From positions 124,001-188,000 of the forward strand of contig CAZWKQ010000004.1 of assembly GCA_964634005.1 (NCBI GenBank): DNA of 64,000 bases, read 5' to 3'. Position numbers and translations under genes: made by a program. The DNA comes from CAZWKQ01 sp964634005 (GTDB lineage Bacteria; Bacteroidota; Bacteroidia; Bacteroidales; JACABE01). Numbering within the stretch: position 1 is the stretch's first letter; each line of letters begins with the position of its first letter. Below are positions 33,769 to 42,510 of this stretch, piece after piece. The notes beneath the pieces were generated by a model, which saw nothing but the letters and a program-made list of their open reading frames with translations, did no database searches and was not told the origin of the DNA.

Positions 33769-36042
33769 TTATCTGATAATTATTTCGTCAGTCATAAGCC
33801 AAGCTCTCTCATTAAGACCTTTCCAATCGGGTAGTTTACCTATATTTTTTATTTTTACATTAACAAATCTGGTCAATTTTACTGGTTTAATATCTATTTT
33901 AAAAGTTTCGATCTGAGGTTTCTTTTTAATAAGCGCTTCACGATTAATTAATGATCCTATTACAGTATAATTTTTTCCGTCGTCGGAGGCATAAATTTCA
34001 ATACTTTCGGGAGGAAAAATCCATGAAAAATGGTTGTTGATAAAAGATATTTCTACTTCATTAATTTCTGTAATTTCGCCTAAATCAATGTAAGCATTTA
34101 TATAATCACCCCACCAGCCTTGCCATAGAGAGTGGAAATCCTCATTTCCTCTAACTCCATCAATTAAAGTTGTTTCTCCGTTTGCTTTATACAACCTTGA
34201 GGAAGGAATTTCGAAACGTATTTTCTTACCTACAGCTTTATTATCAGGCACTAAAGCATTTTTAAAATATTCTTTTGTTTTATTGTAGTATTCATCAGGA
34301 GTTGTTTCATTCTCCGATAGCAATTCAGGACCGTTTTCTTTCGAAATTTCATAAAACTTTTCTAAAATATCAGTAGCTTCTTTTTTCAAGACAAAATTTT
34401 TGTTTAAACTATCCTTTTCAAATATCCAATCCTTAGTATAGGGGCTGTTTTTACTTACTTCAAGATAGGCATACCTGAGGCTTTGAAGTAATAATTCAAC
34501 CCTTTTCGATTTTTTTTCATCAGTTTTTACCGCATCTAAAGCTTTATTAAGCAAAACAAAGTATTCCCTTATATTATCCATTGATAAATAATTGCTTGAG
34601 TACGTAACCGGCGGCTCATATAGGGTAAGTTTTTCGCCCGACAACAACAATTCTGCCGTAATTTTATCGATATATTGCCTTATATATTGCGAAGCTTCGC
34701 CATAATAGGCATTTAAAAATTCATCCATCAATTTATCGGTGCTTTCATCGGGATTCCATAATAGTTTTGATATAAGATATGTGCGCAATTCGTTGAATTC
34801 AATATTTTTGTATGGCATTCCTTGTTCGAAAATCATAGTTGCATAATTCGAAAAAAGCTTGATGTTTGGTTGTAAAACGTGAAAATTAGGAAAAGGACTT
34901 AGTAAATGCGAAAAATTGACAACATAATCCCAAATTAGGATATTGTCAGTCAATAGCGACCAATCAACCAAATCGTCATAAAAGTTATTCTCGCTTTTGT
35001 CGTCAATTATAGGCTTACTTCTGTCAGCTTCAATTGTGCAAAGCATAATATTGACGTTATCGTTAGGCAAAGTATATTTTGGGGCTTTCCTGCTATATTG
35101 ATAAGCCAATGTAGAAATTACTTTATCGGGAAAGTTTTCGGCTATTTTATTAACGAATCTTATTATACTTCCCGACGGGGAGCCTTCTATACTGTCAATT
35201 TCGCGACATTTATCGCACTGACAATAATTAAAATTATCCATTTGGCTTACCGACCAATACTTTGCATTGGGAATTTTAATCATGTATTCTTTGAGATTTT
35301 TAGTAACTATATCAGCAACTTCAGGATTCGATAAACATAATTGATCGGGAATACGAACACCATTTCTAAGAGCGTAATATTCGGGATGTTTGTTAAAATA
35401 CTCTTCCGGAGGTAAAAGTTTATGCATAGTATGTACCCATAATCCCCCCCAATCGCTCGATATTCGTCCCGAATTGGAAGAGTTGAGTTTATGAAACTTT
35501 GAATAATCGGGCAAATAAGAATTGTAATAATGAATAGCCCTGAATTTAAAAGGCGGATTTTGAATATCTTCGGTTAACGAGCGAATTACAATGGTATTCT
35601 TAGCAGGTATTATCTGTTCATCTTCGGCATAAAATCTACAACCCAAATACTTTTCCAAAAAGGTATATACCGCATTTATAAGGCCTTTGCCCGAACTTGC
35701 GGTAAAATATAAATTACCGTTTACATTTGATATTCTGAAACCTTGATTATTTATTCTGTTAAAATCAAAAAACGGATCGCTTGTGTAATTCTCTTCAAAA
35801 ACAATATAACGGGTTTTTCCTGTCATTTTATCGGTACAAGGCAATAAAAAGCCCGTCATTCTTTTGAAATAGTCTCTCAAATCGTCAATAGCAACCTGAC
35901 AGTCGTTTGAAGGGTTTTTAGGTACAACTATTACATAGTCGGAATAATTGTTGTTAAACAATGTAATTGTTTGACTGCTTAAGTTAAAACTTAACAGTAT
36001 GACAGATAAAAAAAACAATATCCATTTTTTATTCATTTTCAT
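33769..36042 (-). CDS. Secreted DUF4838 protein with C-terminal discoidin-like domain (putative glycan-active)
   Basis: A 757-residue exported protein. After a signal peptide (WILFFLSVILLSFNLSS) comes an N-terminal domain like that preceding alpha-glucuronidase and hexosaminidase barrels (residues 20-140), then a DUF4838 region with WSVSQMDNFNYCQCDKC, where the CxCxxC pattern is typical of the family. A helical segment follows, and the last 150 residues resemble an F5/8 type C (discoidin) carbohydrate-binding fold (VEISFINNHFSWIFPPESIE). DUF4838 proteins are thought to act on glycans, but no activity is shown. The start overlaps the GNAT gene by 14 bases; Met3 is also possible. Confidence 0.85.
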   Translation of the reverse strand: MKMNKKWILFFLSVILLSFNLSSQTITLFNNNYSDYVIVVPKNPSNDCQVAIDDLRDYFKRMTGFLLPCTDKMTGKTRYIVFEENYTSDPFFDFNRINNQGFRISNVNGNLYFTASSGKGLINAVYTFLEKYLGCRFYAEDEQIIPAKNTIVIRSLTEDIQNPPFKFRAIHYYNSYLPDYSKFHKLNSSNSGRISSDWGGLWVHTMHKLLPPEEYFNKHPEYYALRNGVRIPDQLCLSNPEVADIVTKNLKEYMIKIPNAKYWSVSQMDNFNYCQCDKCREIDSIEGSPSGSIIRFVNKIAENFPDKVISTLAYQYSRKAPKYTLPNDNVNIMLCTIEADRSKPIIDDKSENNFYDDLVDWSLLTDNILIWDYVVNFSHLLSPFPNFHVLQPNIKLFSNYATMIFEQGMPYKNIEFNELRTYLISKLLWNPDESTDKLMDEFLNAYYGEASQYIRQYIDKITAELLLSGEKLTLYEPPVTYSSNYLSMDNIREYFVLLNKALDAVKTDEKKSKRVELLLQSLRYAYLEVSKNSPYTKDWIFEKDSLNKNFVLKKEATDILEKFYEISKENGPELLSENETTPDEYYNKTKEYFKNALVPDNKAVGKKIRFEIPSSRLYKANGETTLIDGVRGNEDFHSLWQGWWGDYINAYIDLGEITEINEVEISFINNHFSWIFPPESIEIYASDDGKNYTVIGSLINREALIKKKPQIETFKIDIKPVKLTRFVNVKIKNIGKLPDWKGLNERAWLMTDEIIIR

Positions 36043-36577
36043 TTTCTTTATTATTCCAATTCTCCTTTAATAACGAATATATACAGCTATCCAAAATTGT
36101 ATCTTGCTTTATTATATAATTTTTCAGAATTGCTTCACAACTGAACCCGGCGTTTTCGAGGACTTTACGCGAAGCAATATTTTTAGCCATAGGTTCTGCA
36201 TAAATCCTTATTATATCCTTATTGTCAAATATATACTTTACAATAATCTTTACAGCATTTGTCATTATTCCTTTTCCTCTGAATTTTTTTGATAAAAAGT
36301 AGCCAATTTCGGCATTTTTACGATATATATCGGTTTTTAAAGTTATTCCAATACTGCCTGCTAATTTTTTATCAACTTCAATAGCAAAAAATAATCCTTT
36401 ATTCTTTTCATTTCTTGCAAAATCAATCCAATTAACTGCGTCATTTTCAGTGTATGGATGAGGAAATGCATCTCTTAAATTAATATAAACATCTTCCTCG
36501 TTTGCTATAGCGATTAATTCATCTTTGTCATTTTCAGTCCATTCTCTTAGTATAAAACCGTTTCCTTGTAGTATCAT
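36029..36577 (-). CDS. GNAT-family N-acetyltransferase (RimJ/RimL-like)
   Basis: A 182-residue cytoplasmic acetyltransferase of the GNAT_3 type. It starts ILQGNGFILREWTENDKDEL, has IGYFLSKKFRGKGIMTNAVK (acetyl-CoA loop, with RGKGIM) and ENPASRKVLE-like residues (KNIASRKVLENAGF). RimJ/RimL-type enzymes acetylate N-termini or small molecules; the substrate here is unknown. It overlaps the DUF4838 gene by 14 bases and follows the DUF1684 gene by 6 bases, so the three form one operon. Confidence 0.88.
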   Translation of the reverse strand: MILQGNGFILREWTENDKDELIAIANEEDVYINLRDAFPHPYTENDAVNWIDFARNEKNKGLFFAIEVDKKLAGSIGITLKTDIYRKNAEIGYFLSKKFRGKGIMTNAVKIIVKYIFDNKDIIRIYAEPMAKNIASRKVLENAGFSCEAILKNYIIKQDTILDSCIYSLLKENWNNKENENE

Positions 36578-36583
36578 TTTTAT

Positions 36584-37195
36584 TTAATGTTTTTTATATG
36601 CCTTTACTCCGGCTTTTATTTCGACCATAAGATTATTCTCTGCAGGTGGAATAGGACACGAATATTTATGATTATAAGCACAATAAGGATTGTAAGCCAT
36701 ATTGAAATCCAATATTACAGTATCGCCGTCAGGTACAGGTAAATCGATATAACGCCCACCTCCATAAGTTTCATTACCATTGGTTAAATCGGTAAAGGGT
36801 AAGAAAAGATAATTATCATATTCACGTTTTCTATTGGCATCTAAATTTTTGTATAAATTAAGAGTATAAATGTTGCTTCCCAACGAAAAAATAAGTTCAC
36901 CGTATTTAACATAAACCGGTGTCCGCGATGTTGTGGTTTTCATTGGAAAAGGAACTTCATACGGTGTTCTTTTAAAAAAAGCCTTTACACAATAATTTGT
37001 ATCTATCTCAAAATAATCAAGCCCTTTAAAACTAACAATATCTTCCTTGTTAAGAGGCGATTTTGCAGAATCAGAAAACTCAATATTAACCGAACTGCGA
37101 TAATTCATTACTTTAACAAAATCATACTGAGCCGTAACAGCTATAATATTAAGAAATAACAGCAAAATCAATATTAATAAATGCCTTTTATACAT
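36584..37195 (-). CDS. Exported DUF1684 protein
   Basis: A 203-residue protein with a signal peptide (LLILILLLFLNIIAVTA) and the DUF1684 signature: GGRYIDLPVPDGDTVILDF followed by AYNPYCAYNHKYSCPIPP and ENNLMVEIKAG. Family members occur in many Bacteroidota and actinobacteria; the Cys and Asn/Pro residues in YNPYCAYN are invariant-looking, but the function is unknown to me. It heads the three-gene minus-strand operon, directly downstream of a good promoter. Confidence 0.88.
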   Translation of the reverse strand: MYKRHLLILILLLFLNIIAVTAQYDFVKVMNYRSSVNIEFSDSAKSPLNKEDIVSFKGLDYFEIDTNYCVKAFFKRTPYEVPFPMKTTTSRTPVYVKYGELIFSLGSNIYTLNLYKNLDANRKREYDNYLFLPFTDLTNGNETYGGGRYIDLPVPDGDTVILDFNMAYNPYCAYNHKYSCPIPPAENNLMVEIKAGVKAYKKH

Positions 37196-37219
37196 TGGTT
37201 TGTTTGATAATATTATTCA

Positions 37220-37249
37220 CAAAAATAGGTTTTTTATATAACAATTCAA
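37220..37249 (-). promoter_or_regulatory. Promoter of the DUF1684-GNAT-DUF4838 operon
   Basis: On the minus strand TTG (37247-37249) is followed after 19 bases by TATTTTTG (37220-37227), matching both parts of the Bacteroidota consensus. The -7 element lies 25 bases before the DUF1684 start. Confidence 0.75.
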
Positions 37250-37404
37250 ACTGTATTTAATTGCTTTTTAAAACAATTTTATCGTTAAAATAAATACCGT
37301 TTAACAAACCATATTTCGGAAGATAAAATTTAATGTGAAATATTTTCAACAGAAAAGAGTTAAAAAAAAAACAATAATTTATGTTCAAGAAAATGTAATT
37401 GTAT

Positions 37405-37412
37405 TAACTTTG
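37405..37412 (+). promoter_or_regulatory. -7 element (TAACTTTG) for the DivIC-like gene
   Basis: TAACTTTG matches TAnnTTTG, 15 bases before the start codon, leaving a very short leader. Confidence 0.5.
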
Positions 37413-37427
37413 TAGAAATAAATTGAA

Positions 37428-37715
37428 ATGATGAGTTATAAAATATTATATAAAAACAAATTCGTTTTAACTTCAATAATATTTATAGTTTGGATAACAT
37501 TAATTGACAGGAATAACCTAATATCCCAGTTTAAACTTGTAAGAGAGCTGTCAGAACTCAAGAAGAAAAAAGAATATTACTTAAGAGAAATCGAAAAGGA
37601 CAAAAAAGCAACTTTCGAGCTGAATACAAATATTAATACTCTTGAAAAATTTGCCAGAGAAAAATATTTGTTTAAGCGTAAGAACGAAGATATTTTTCTT
37701 ATTGTTAAAGAATAA
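37428..37715 (+). CDS. Septum formation initiator (DivIC/FtsB-like)
   Basis: A 95-residue single-pass membrane protein: a short N-terminus, one hydrophobic helix (FVLTSIIFIVWITLI, about 12-26), a coiled coil (about 35-70) and a C-terminal segment FAREKYLFKRKNEDIFLI, which is characteristic of Bacteroidota DivIC/FtsB proteins. These join FtsL and FtsQ/DivIB in activating septal peptidoglycan synthesis. Single-gene unit with a bidirectional terminator after it. Confidence 0.85.
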   Translation: MMSYKILYKNKFVLTSIIFIVWITLIDRNNLISQFKLVRELSELKKKKEYYLREIEKDKKATFELNTNINTLEKFAREKYLFKRKNEDIFLIVKE

Positions 37716-37724
37716 AGAAATCAT

Positions 37725-37766
37725 AAAAAAAGCCTCTTGAATTATTATTCCTGAGGCTTTATTTTT
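37725..37766. terminator. Bidirectional terminator between convergent genes
   Basis: An 8-bp stem (AAAGCCTC with GAGGCTTT, 16-base loop), with T-rich sequence following on each strand, lies between the DivIC-like gene and the convergent secreted-protein gene. Confidence 0.85.
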
Positions 37767-37786
37767 ATTGTAAGGTTATAGATTTT

Positions 37787-38500
37787 TTATTCTTCTTCTC
37801 CCCCACCCATCATTTCTTGCAATTCTTCTTTTGTAATTTGTTGGTAGTCGGTAGGGATTAAAAATTCTGATTCTTTTACTTTTCCTTTAACTACTGATTT
37901 TGCGTTAGCTTGTACCTTAATTTTACCCATATTTATTTCAAATTCTAAAGGAAAACCTTTTAACCCGTGAAAAGTATCGCCATAATTTAAGTCTTCGCCA
38001 CCAAGCTCATCTGAAAAATAAACCACAACAGTAGAAACATCACCTGTTTCGTCGTCTTTGAAACTAACTTCAGCTTTCTGAGCTTTTATACCTGCAATAT
38101 TTTTTGTTTCTTCGGTATATTTAATAACAGGCAGATTATCTTTCTTTTCATTTAGTTTTTCTTCAATTTCGCTTTTGGTAGTTTTGACATATATTTTCTT
38201 TGCCATAACCATCGAAAGGTCATATAAAGTAGTTTTGGAACCTTCGTCACCATTTGTAATTTCAGTGATTGTAACCGGTCCGTACTTTTGCTCCTGCAAT
38301 GTTTTATTATCCCAAATCTTAACAACTTGTTCTTTAGGGAGTTGAGCTTGCTGTGCCGGAGTTAATTCATCGCCGGAATATTTCAGTTCATAAGTTACAA
38401 TTCCTCTGAATGATTTTCCCTTTTTTTGAGCATTTACATTGAATGTAAAAGCAATAAAGAGTGAAATAATAAGTAAACCGAATTTAAAATTAACTTTCAT
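37787..38500 (-). CDS. Exported protein resembling the GLPGLI/DUF4412 group
   Basis: A 237-residue protein with a signal peptide (FGLLIISLFIAFTFNVNAQ) and a beta-rich body. FRGIVTYELKYSGDE, then a segment with NIAGIKAQKAEVSFKDDE, then YFSDELGG and LKGFPLEFEI follow the layout seen in GLPGLI and DUF4412 proteins: an opening strand, a 'KxxAGYKAxKA' strand and a closing strand. Those families bind or process unknown ligands in the periplasm. The acidic tail (EELQEMMGGGEEE) is unusual. Assignment is by pattern and not certain. Confidence 0.6.
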   Translation of the reverse strand: MKVNFKFGLLIISLFIAFTFNVNAQKKGKSFRGIVTYELKYSGDELTPAQQAQLPKEQVVKIWDNKTLQEQKYGPVTITEITNGDEGSKTTLYDLSMVMAKKIYVKTTKSEIEEKLNEKKDNLPVIKYTEETKNIAGIKAQKAEVSFKDDETGDVSTVVVYFSDELGGEDLNYGDTFHGLKGFPLEFEINMGKIKVQANAKSVVKGKVKESEFLIPTDYQQITKEELQEMMGGGEEE

Positions 38501-38542
38501 AAAATTTTATGTTTGTTGATAATTAAAATTATTAATACTGCA

Positions 38543-38550
38543 CAAAATTA
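38543..38550 (-). promoter_or_regulatory. -7 element (TAATTTTG) for the 38500 gene
   Basis: The minus strand reads TAATTTTGTGC, matching TAnnTTTG, 42 bases before the start. No -33 TTG at standard spacing. Confidence 0.45.
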
Positions 38551-38702
38551 AAATAATTTTTCATACTTTATAATATTTTTTGCCAATCGACCAAATTATT
38601 AATATTAAAAAAAAAATTTAAAGCTAAGACAACCTTATTTTAAATTTTATTGTCTGCTTATTGAAAATTATGTTATTACATTTATTAATTAAAATCTTTA
38701 TT

Positions 38703-39521
38703 ATGAAAAGAATCCTGTTATTATCAATTACTCTTTTTATTGCCATTTTATTTTCATGTAAAAAAGACGAACAAACAGTAGTTAAAAGTTTAACTCCCGA
38801 TAAAGTTCAATTTGCATTTATAGGCGAATTGACTTCAATTACATGTGGAATATGCGGTAGTAGTGGTTACAATAATTTCAATACAATAAAAAAGAATAAT
38901 TCGGGTAAAATAATTGCATTGGCAGTACACTGCAATTCTCCCGATTCGATGACATTAATGCCGTTTTATTCGTCATATAATTCTTCGAGACCTTCAGGCG
39001 GTGGTATTCCGGCTTTTTATGTAGGCGACAAAAAAGTAAATAATGATGCAAGCGAAATGCAAAACGAAGTTAATTCAATTATTTCTAAAACACCCGAAGC
39101 ACAGGTTAAATTCTCGAATAAAATTGAAGGGAATAAAATGAATATAACGGCAAAAGTGAAATTTTTTACTAATGTAACAGGAGATTACTACTTAAGTATA
39201 TATTTATGCGAACATGGGATTGACGGCAGTCCTAGTGCACCTCAGGGATATGTTCAATCGGGAGGCAGTACGACATATAAACACAACAATGTAATTCGTG
39301 CTTCAAATAACAATAATCAGGCCTATGGCGAAAAAATCAATACTTCTTCAAGTATTAATGCCAATACTGTTTTAAATTACTCTTGCAGCCTTGATATAAA
39401 ACCAACATGGAACAGGAGCAATCTTTATGTTTCTGCCGTAATATGGAAGAAAAACCCTGATCAATCAGCAACCTGCCAATACATGTTCGTTAATGGTTGG
39501 GATACCCAAATTTACAAATAA
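38703..39521 (+). CDS. Second Omp28-like lipoprotein
   Basis: A 272-residue lipoprotein with a lipobox ending at Cys19 (AILFSC) and KKDE following. A thioredoxin-like start is visible: FAFIGELTSITCGICGSSGY, giving Cys48 and Cys51. The body is beta-rich, with HNNVIRASNNNNQAYG resembling the same region of the first copy (HNNV/QNNVLRD). I chose the ATG giving MKRILLLS; an upstream in-frame ATG at 38661 would spoil the signal peptide. It is far diverged from the 32812 gene, so not a recent duplication. Confidence 0.8.
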   Translation: MKRILLLSITLFIAILFSCKKDEQTVVKSLTPDKVQFAFIGELTSITCGICGSSGYNNFNTIKKNNSGKIIALAVHCNSPDSMTLMPFYSSYNSSRPSGGGIPAFYVGDKKVNNDASEMQNEVNSIISKTPEAQVKFSNKIEGNKMNITAKVKFFTNVTGDYYLSIYLCEHGIDGSPSAPQGYVQSGGSTTYKHNNVIRASNNNNQAYGEKINTSSSINANTVLNYSCSLDIKPTWNRSNLYVSAVIWKKNPDQSATCQYMFVNGWDTQIYK

Positions 39522-39591
39522 TACCAGTAAAGTTTCCCATAAGACTTACTGAATTCAATGTCCATTATTGCTCCGAATGGACAATACAAAG

Positions 39592-39616
39592 AGCCCGATA
39601 AAACGGGCTTTTTTTA
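39592..39616 (+). terminator. Terminator after the second Omp28-like gene
   Basis: A 6-bp stem (AGCCCG with CGGGCT, 6-base loop) followed by a run of T, about 70 bases after the gene's stop. Confidence 0.9.
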
Positions 39617-39697
39617 TTTCAAATAAAGAATGTTTTGAACATCAGCGAAATTTGCAGAAAAAAAATTAAAAAAGAACTCTATTTTAAAAAAAAATTG

Positions 39698-39705
39698 TAG
39701 GTTTG
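39698..39705 (+). promoter_or_regulatory. -7 element (TAGGTTTG) for the ammonia-lyase gene
   Basis: TAGGTTTG matches TAnnTTTG, 37 bases before the start codon; no -33 TTG at standard spacing. Confidence 0.5.
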
Positions 39706-39742
39706 TAGAAAAAACAAAGATTTATTTATAACACAATATATT

Positions 39743-41269
39743 ATGAAAACATTAGTAATTACAGGCAGCGGGTTAACAATAGAAGATGTAGTAAATGTAG
39801 CCCGCCACAATCAAAAAATAGAGTTACATCCCGAAGCAATAGAACGCATGAAAAAGTGTCGTGCCATGCTCGAGAAAAAGATAGAAGCAGGAGAAATAAT
39901 GTACGGAGTTAATACCGGAATTGGAGAATTCTCTGAAGTAGTATTAACCGATGAGCAAGTAAAAGAATTTCAGAAATACCTGATATACAATCATGCAGCA
40001 GGTATAGGCGACCCTATGCCGATAGATCATGTTAGAGGTGCAATGCTTGGAAGAATAAACGTACATGCACACGGCAACTCCGGAATCCGTCCTGAAGTAA
40101 CTCAAACACTTGTAGAAATGTTAAACAAGGGAGTAACACCTTATGTATGCGAAAAAGGTTCAGTGGGTGCATGCGGCGACCTTGCTCCTATGTCACAAAT
40201 AGCATTACTGCTTATGGGCGAAGGCAAAGCTTATTATGAAGGTAAGCTTTACGAAGGCAAAGAAGCAATGGAAAGAGCAGGAATACCAATACCGGGACTT
40301 AAAGCTCGTGACGGATTAGCTGCAATTAACGGCTCTAATGTGCTTACAGCTATGAGTGCTTTATTCTTATACGACGCTAATAACTGGATGAAACAGGCCG
40401 AAATTGCTGCAGCAATGTCATTGGAAGCAATGAAAGCTAATATGAGGCCTTACAATCCTAAATTGCACGAAATAAGAGGTTTTAAAGGGGCTATAAGAAG
40501 TGCTGCCGCAATTCTTAAATGTGTAAATGGCGGCGACTTACATTTAGGAAAAATTAAATGTAAAGTTCAGGATGCATATTCTATGCGTTCGACACCGCAA
40601 GTTATAGGGGCTGCACACGACGCTTTGGCCTATGCTCGCTCTCAGGTCGAAATTGAACTGAATGGAGTTGGCGATAATCCTATTTTCTTCCCCGATGAAA
40701 ATCTTCAACTTTCGGGAGCAAACTTCCAAGGCTCGCCTGTTTCGGTTCCTATGGATATGGCAGGTTATTGCGTTACTATGGTTAGTGTACTCTCAGAAAG
40801 AAGAATGAACAGACTTAACAACCCTGCTTTAAGCGTAGGACTACCGGCATTTTTGACCAAAGGTGCAGGAATGTTCTCGGGTTTGATGCTTAGCCAATAT
40901 ACTGCCGATATGCAAATTGTAGAACAACGCATTCTGTCAGTTCCTGCCTCCATACAATCAATACCGGCTGCTGCCGACCAAGAAGACTTTGTTTCTATGG
41001 GAATGAATACTGCTCTGAAAAACTTCCAGATCTTAGATAATGCTTACGGAATACTTGGTATTGAATTTATGGCTGCTGCTCAGGCTCTCGATTTTAGAGA
41101 TTATAATTTCGGAAAAGGCGTTAAAAAAGCCAAGGAAGTTATTCGTAAATATGTTGACTTCCTTGATGTTGACAGACCATTATATCCCGATCACAACAAA
41201 ATGAAAGAATTAGTTAAATCTTGCGAAATTCTTCACGAAGTCGAAAAAGAAGTAGGTAGTTTAGAGTAA
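39743..41269 (+). CDS. MIO-type aromatic amino acid ammonia-lyase with Ala-Cys-Gly triad
   Basis: A 508-residue enzyme of the histidine/phenylalanine/tyrosine ammonia-lyase family, which removes ammonia from an aromatic amino acid using the self-made MIO cofactor. Visible are the catalytic Tyr54 in MYGVNTGIGEF, NHAAGIGDP (Asn83-His84 at the position that helps select substrate), the cofactor loop GSVGACGDLAPMSQ (Ala143-Cys144-Gly145), GDNPIFFPDE and ADQEDFVSMG, whose Glu resembles histidine ammonia-lyases. The usual triad is Ala-Ser-Gly, so Cys144 is a variant. No hut genes are nearby, so histidine degradation is not supported by context; a tyrosine- or phenylalanine-type substrate is equally possible. 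Confidence 0.9.
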   Translation: MKTLVITGSGLTIEDVVNVARHNQKIELHPEAIERMKKCRAMLEKKIEAGEIMYGVNTGIGEFSEVVLTDEQVKEFQKYLIYNHAAGIGDPMPIDHVRGAMLGRINVHAHGNSGIRPEVTQTLVEMLNKGVTPYVCEKGSVGACGDLAPMSQIALLLMGEGKAYYEGKLYEGKEAMERAGIPIPGLKARDGLAAINGSNVLTAMSALFLYDANNWMKQAEIAAAMSLEAMKANMRPYNPKLHEIRGFKGAIRSAAAILKCVNGGDLHLGKIKCKVQDAYSMRSTPQVIGAAHDALAYARSQVEIELNGVGDNPIFFPDENLQLSGANFQGSPVSVPMDMAGYCVTMVSVLSERRMNRLNNPALSVGLPAFLTKGAGMFSGLMLSQYTADMQIVEQRILSVPASIQSIPAAADQEDFVSMGMNTALKNFQILDNAYGILGIEFMAAAQALDFRDYNFGKGVKKAKEVIRKYVDFLDVDRPLYPDHNKMKELVKSCEILHEVEKEVGSLE

Positions 41270-41391
41270 AATTACTCAGTATTAACTTCAATCAATCGAG
41301 CTGCTTTTAATACTTTAAATCACTTTTTTAAATATTATTCCATAATTAGGAATATTGTTAAACGGATGAAACATTTCATTAATATTGTTTT

Positions 41392-41895
41392 ATGACTGAT
41401 AATGTTAAAAGAATTATCGAAATCCTTGAACTTGAGCCCTTACCTATTGAAGGCGGTTTTTTCAAAGAAACCTATCGTTCAGAAGAGATAATTCCTAATA
41501 AATGTTTACCAAACAGATATAAAAGTTCAAGGATTTTTTCAACTGCAATTTACTATTTACTCACTCCCGATACATTTTCTGCGCTTCACATGCTGCCAAG
41601 TGATGAAATATTCCATTTTTATGCCGGAGATCCTGTCGAGATGCTTCAATTGTTTGAGGATGGAACGGGTAAAGTAATCAAAATGGGAAACGAAATCGAA
41701 AAAGGATACTTTCCCCAAATTGTAGTGCCAAAAAATACTTGGCAAGGGACAAGACTTATTTCAGGCGGAGAGTATGCCCTTTTTGGTACTACAGTGGCTC
41801 CCGGCTTCGAATTTGAAGATTTTATTCCTTATGACAAAGAATATTTACTGAAAAAGTATCCGCAATTTACCGAAATGATAAATCGTTTGACATAA
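41392..41895 (+). CDS. Cupin-fold DUF985 protein
   Basis: A 167-residue single-domain cupin of the DUF985 (Cupin_5) family. The family pattern is clear: LPIEGGFFKETYRS at the start, AIYYLLTPDTFSALHMLPSDEIFHFYAGDP (two parts of the cupin metal motif) and PKNTWQGTRLISGGEYALFGTTVAPGFEFEDF, each seen here in pieces. Function is unproven; some members bind sugars or metals. It follows the ammonia-lyase by 122 bases, and no shared promoter is clear. Confidence 0.9.
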   Translation: MTDNVKRIIEILELEPLPIEGGFFKETYRSEEIIPNKCLPNRYKSSRIFSTAIYYLLTPDTFSALHMLPSDEIFHFYAGDPVEMLQLFEDGTGKVIKMGNEIEKGYFPQIVVPKNTWQGTRLISGGEYALFGTTVAPGFEFEDFIPYDKEYLLKKYPQFTEMINRLT

Positions 41896-41958
41896 AAAAA
41901 TAGCCTTTACCAGAAAAATAAATTCAAACAAGTTTTTATTAAAAAAAATTGAATCAAA

Positions 41959-42315
41959 ATGAAAATACTGATTATTTTTAACCGAGAACCTTACGATAAT
42001 ACAGATGTAACATGGAACGGACTCAGGCTTGCCGAAACACTCAGGAAAAACGGACAAGAAGTTAGAATTTTCCTTATGAATGATGCCGTTGATTTGGCAA
42101 GAGATGTATGCAAAAAGCCCGAAGGATATGATCAGGATTTATCGCTAATGCTCAAAGAATTAATATCCAAAAATGTCACAGTAAAAGTTTGCGGAACATG
42201 CATGTCGCGTTGCGGTATTCATAAAAATCACCCTTATTTCGAAGGAGCAGAGAAATCTACCATGAATGCTCTGGCTGAATGGGTAGTTGACAGCGATAAA
42301 GTTATAACTTTTTAA
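41959..42315 (+). CDS. DsrE/DsrF-like sulfur-relay protein
   Basis: A 118-residue cytoplasmic protein of the DsrE-like fold, starting MKILIIFNREPYDNTDVTWN, with GLRLAETLRKNGQEVRIFLM and a Cys-rich stretch VCGTCMSRCGI (Cys78, Cys81, Cys85). DsrE-type proteins carry persulfide on a conserved Cys; here the CxxCxxxC cluster could do this or bind metal. No other sulfur genes are nearby. It lies 63 bases after the cupin gene on the same strand. Confidence 0.8.
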   Translation: MKILIIFNREPYDNTDVTWNGLRLAETLRKNGQEVRIFLMNDAVDLARDVCKKPEGYDQDLSLMLKELISKNVTVKVCGTCMSRCGIHKNHPYFEGAEKSTMNALAEWVVDSDKVITF

Positions 42316-42450
42316 AAATATCAAGAGCTAATCTATCTGTAATAAAAACATCAAACATCTTCCTTTTAATTAGCTGATTTTAATTAACTTAGTTAATAAT
42401 AACACTTATTGCATTATCACCAAAAAAAAATCTAAAACAATTTTTTCGGC

Positions 42451-42465
42451 TAAGTGATACACTTA
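42451..42465. promoter_or_regulatory. Palindromic candidate operator upstream of the TorF-Amt pair
   Basis: TAAGTG-ATA-CACTTA is a perfect 6-bp dyad with a 3-base centre. A further half-site CACTTA is at 42403-42408, and TATCAC (42415-42420) pairs with GTGATA (42454-42459). The dyad centre lies about 90 bases upstream of the predicted transcription start of the torF-amt promoter, a position used by activators. The regulator is unknown. The rest of the 279-base gap is A/T-rich with nothing else recognised. Confidence 0.45.
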
Positions 42466-42510
42466 AAAAAAAATCAAAGCAACTCTAATGTAATTTAAGT
42501 CTATTTTTTA

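Noticed and set aside
32812..39521. Two Omp28-like genes as a recent tandem duplication
   Set aside because: The proteins share only the lipobox, CxxC region and short motifs; they are too divergent and several kb apart.
39743..41269. Firm assignment as histidine ammonia-lyase (hutH)
   Set aside because: No hutU, hutI or hutG nearby, and substrate-selecting residues are mixed, so only the family call is kept.
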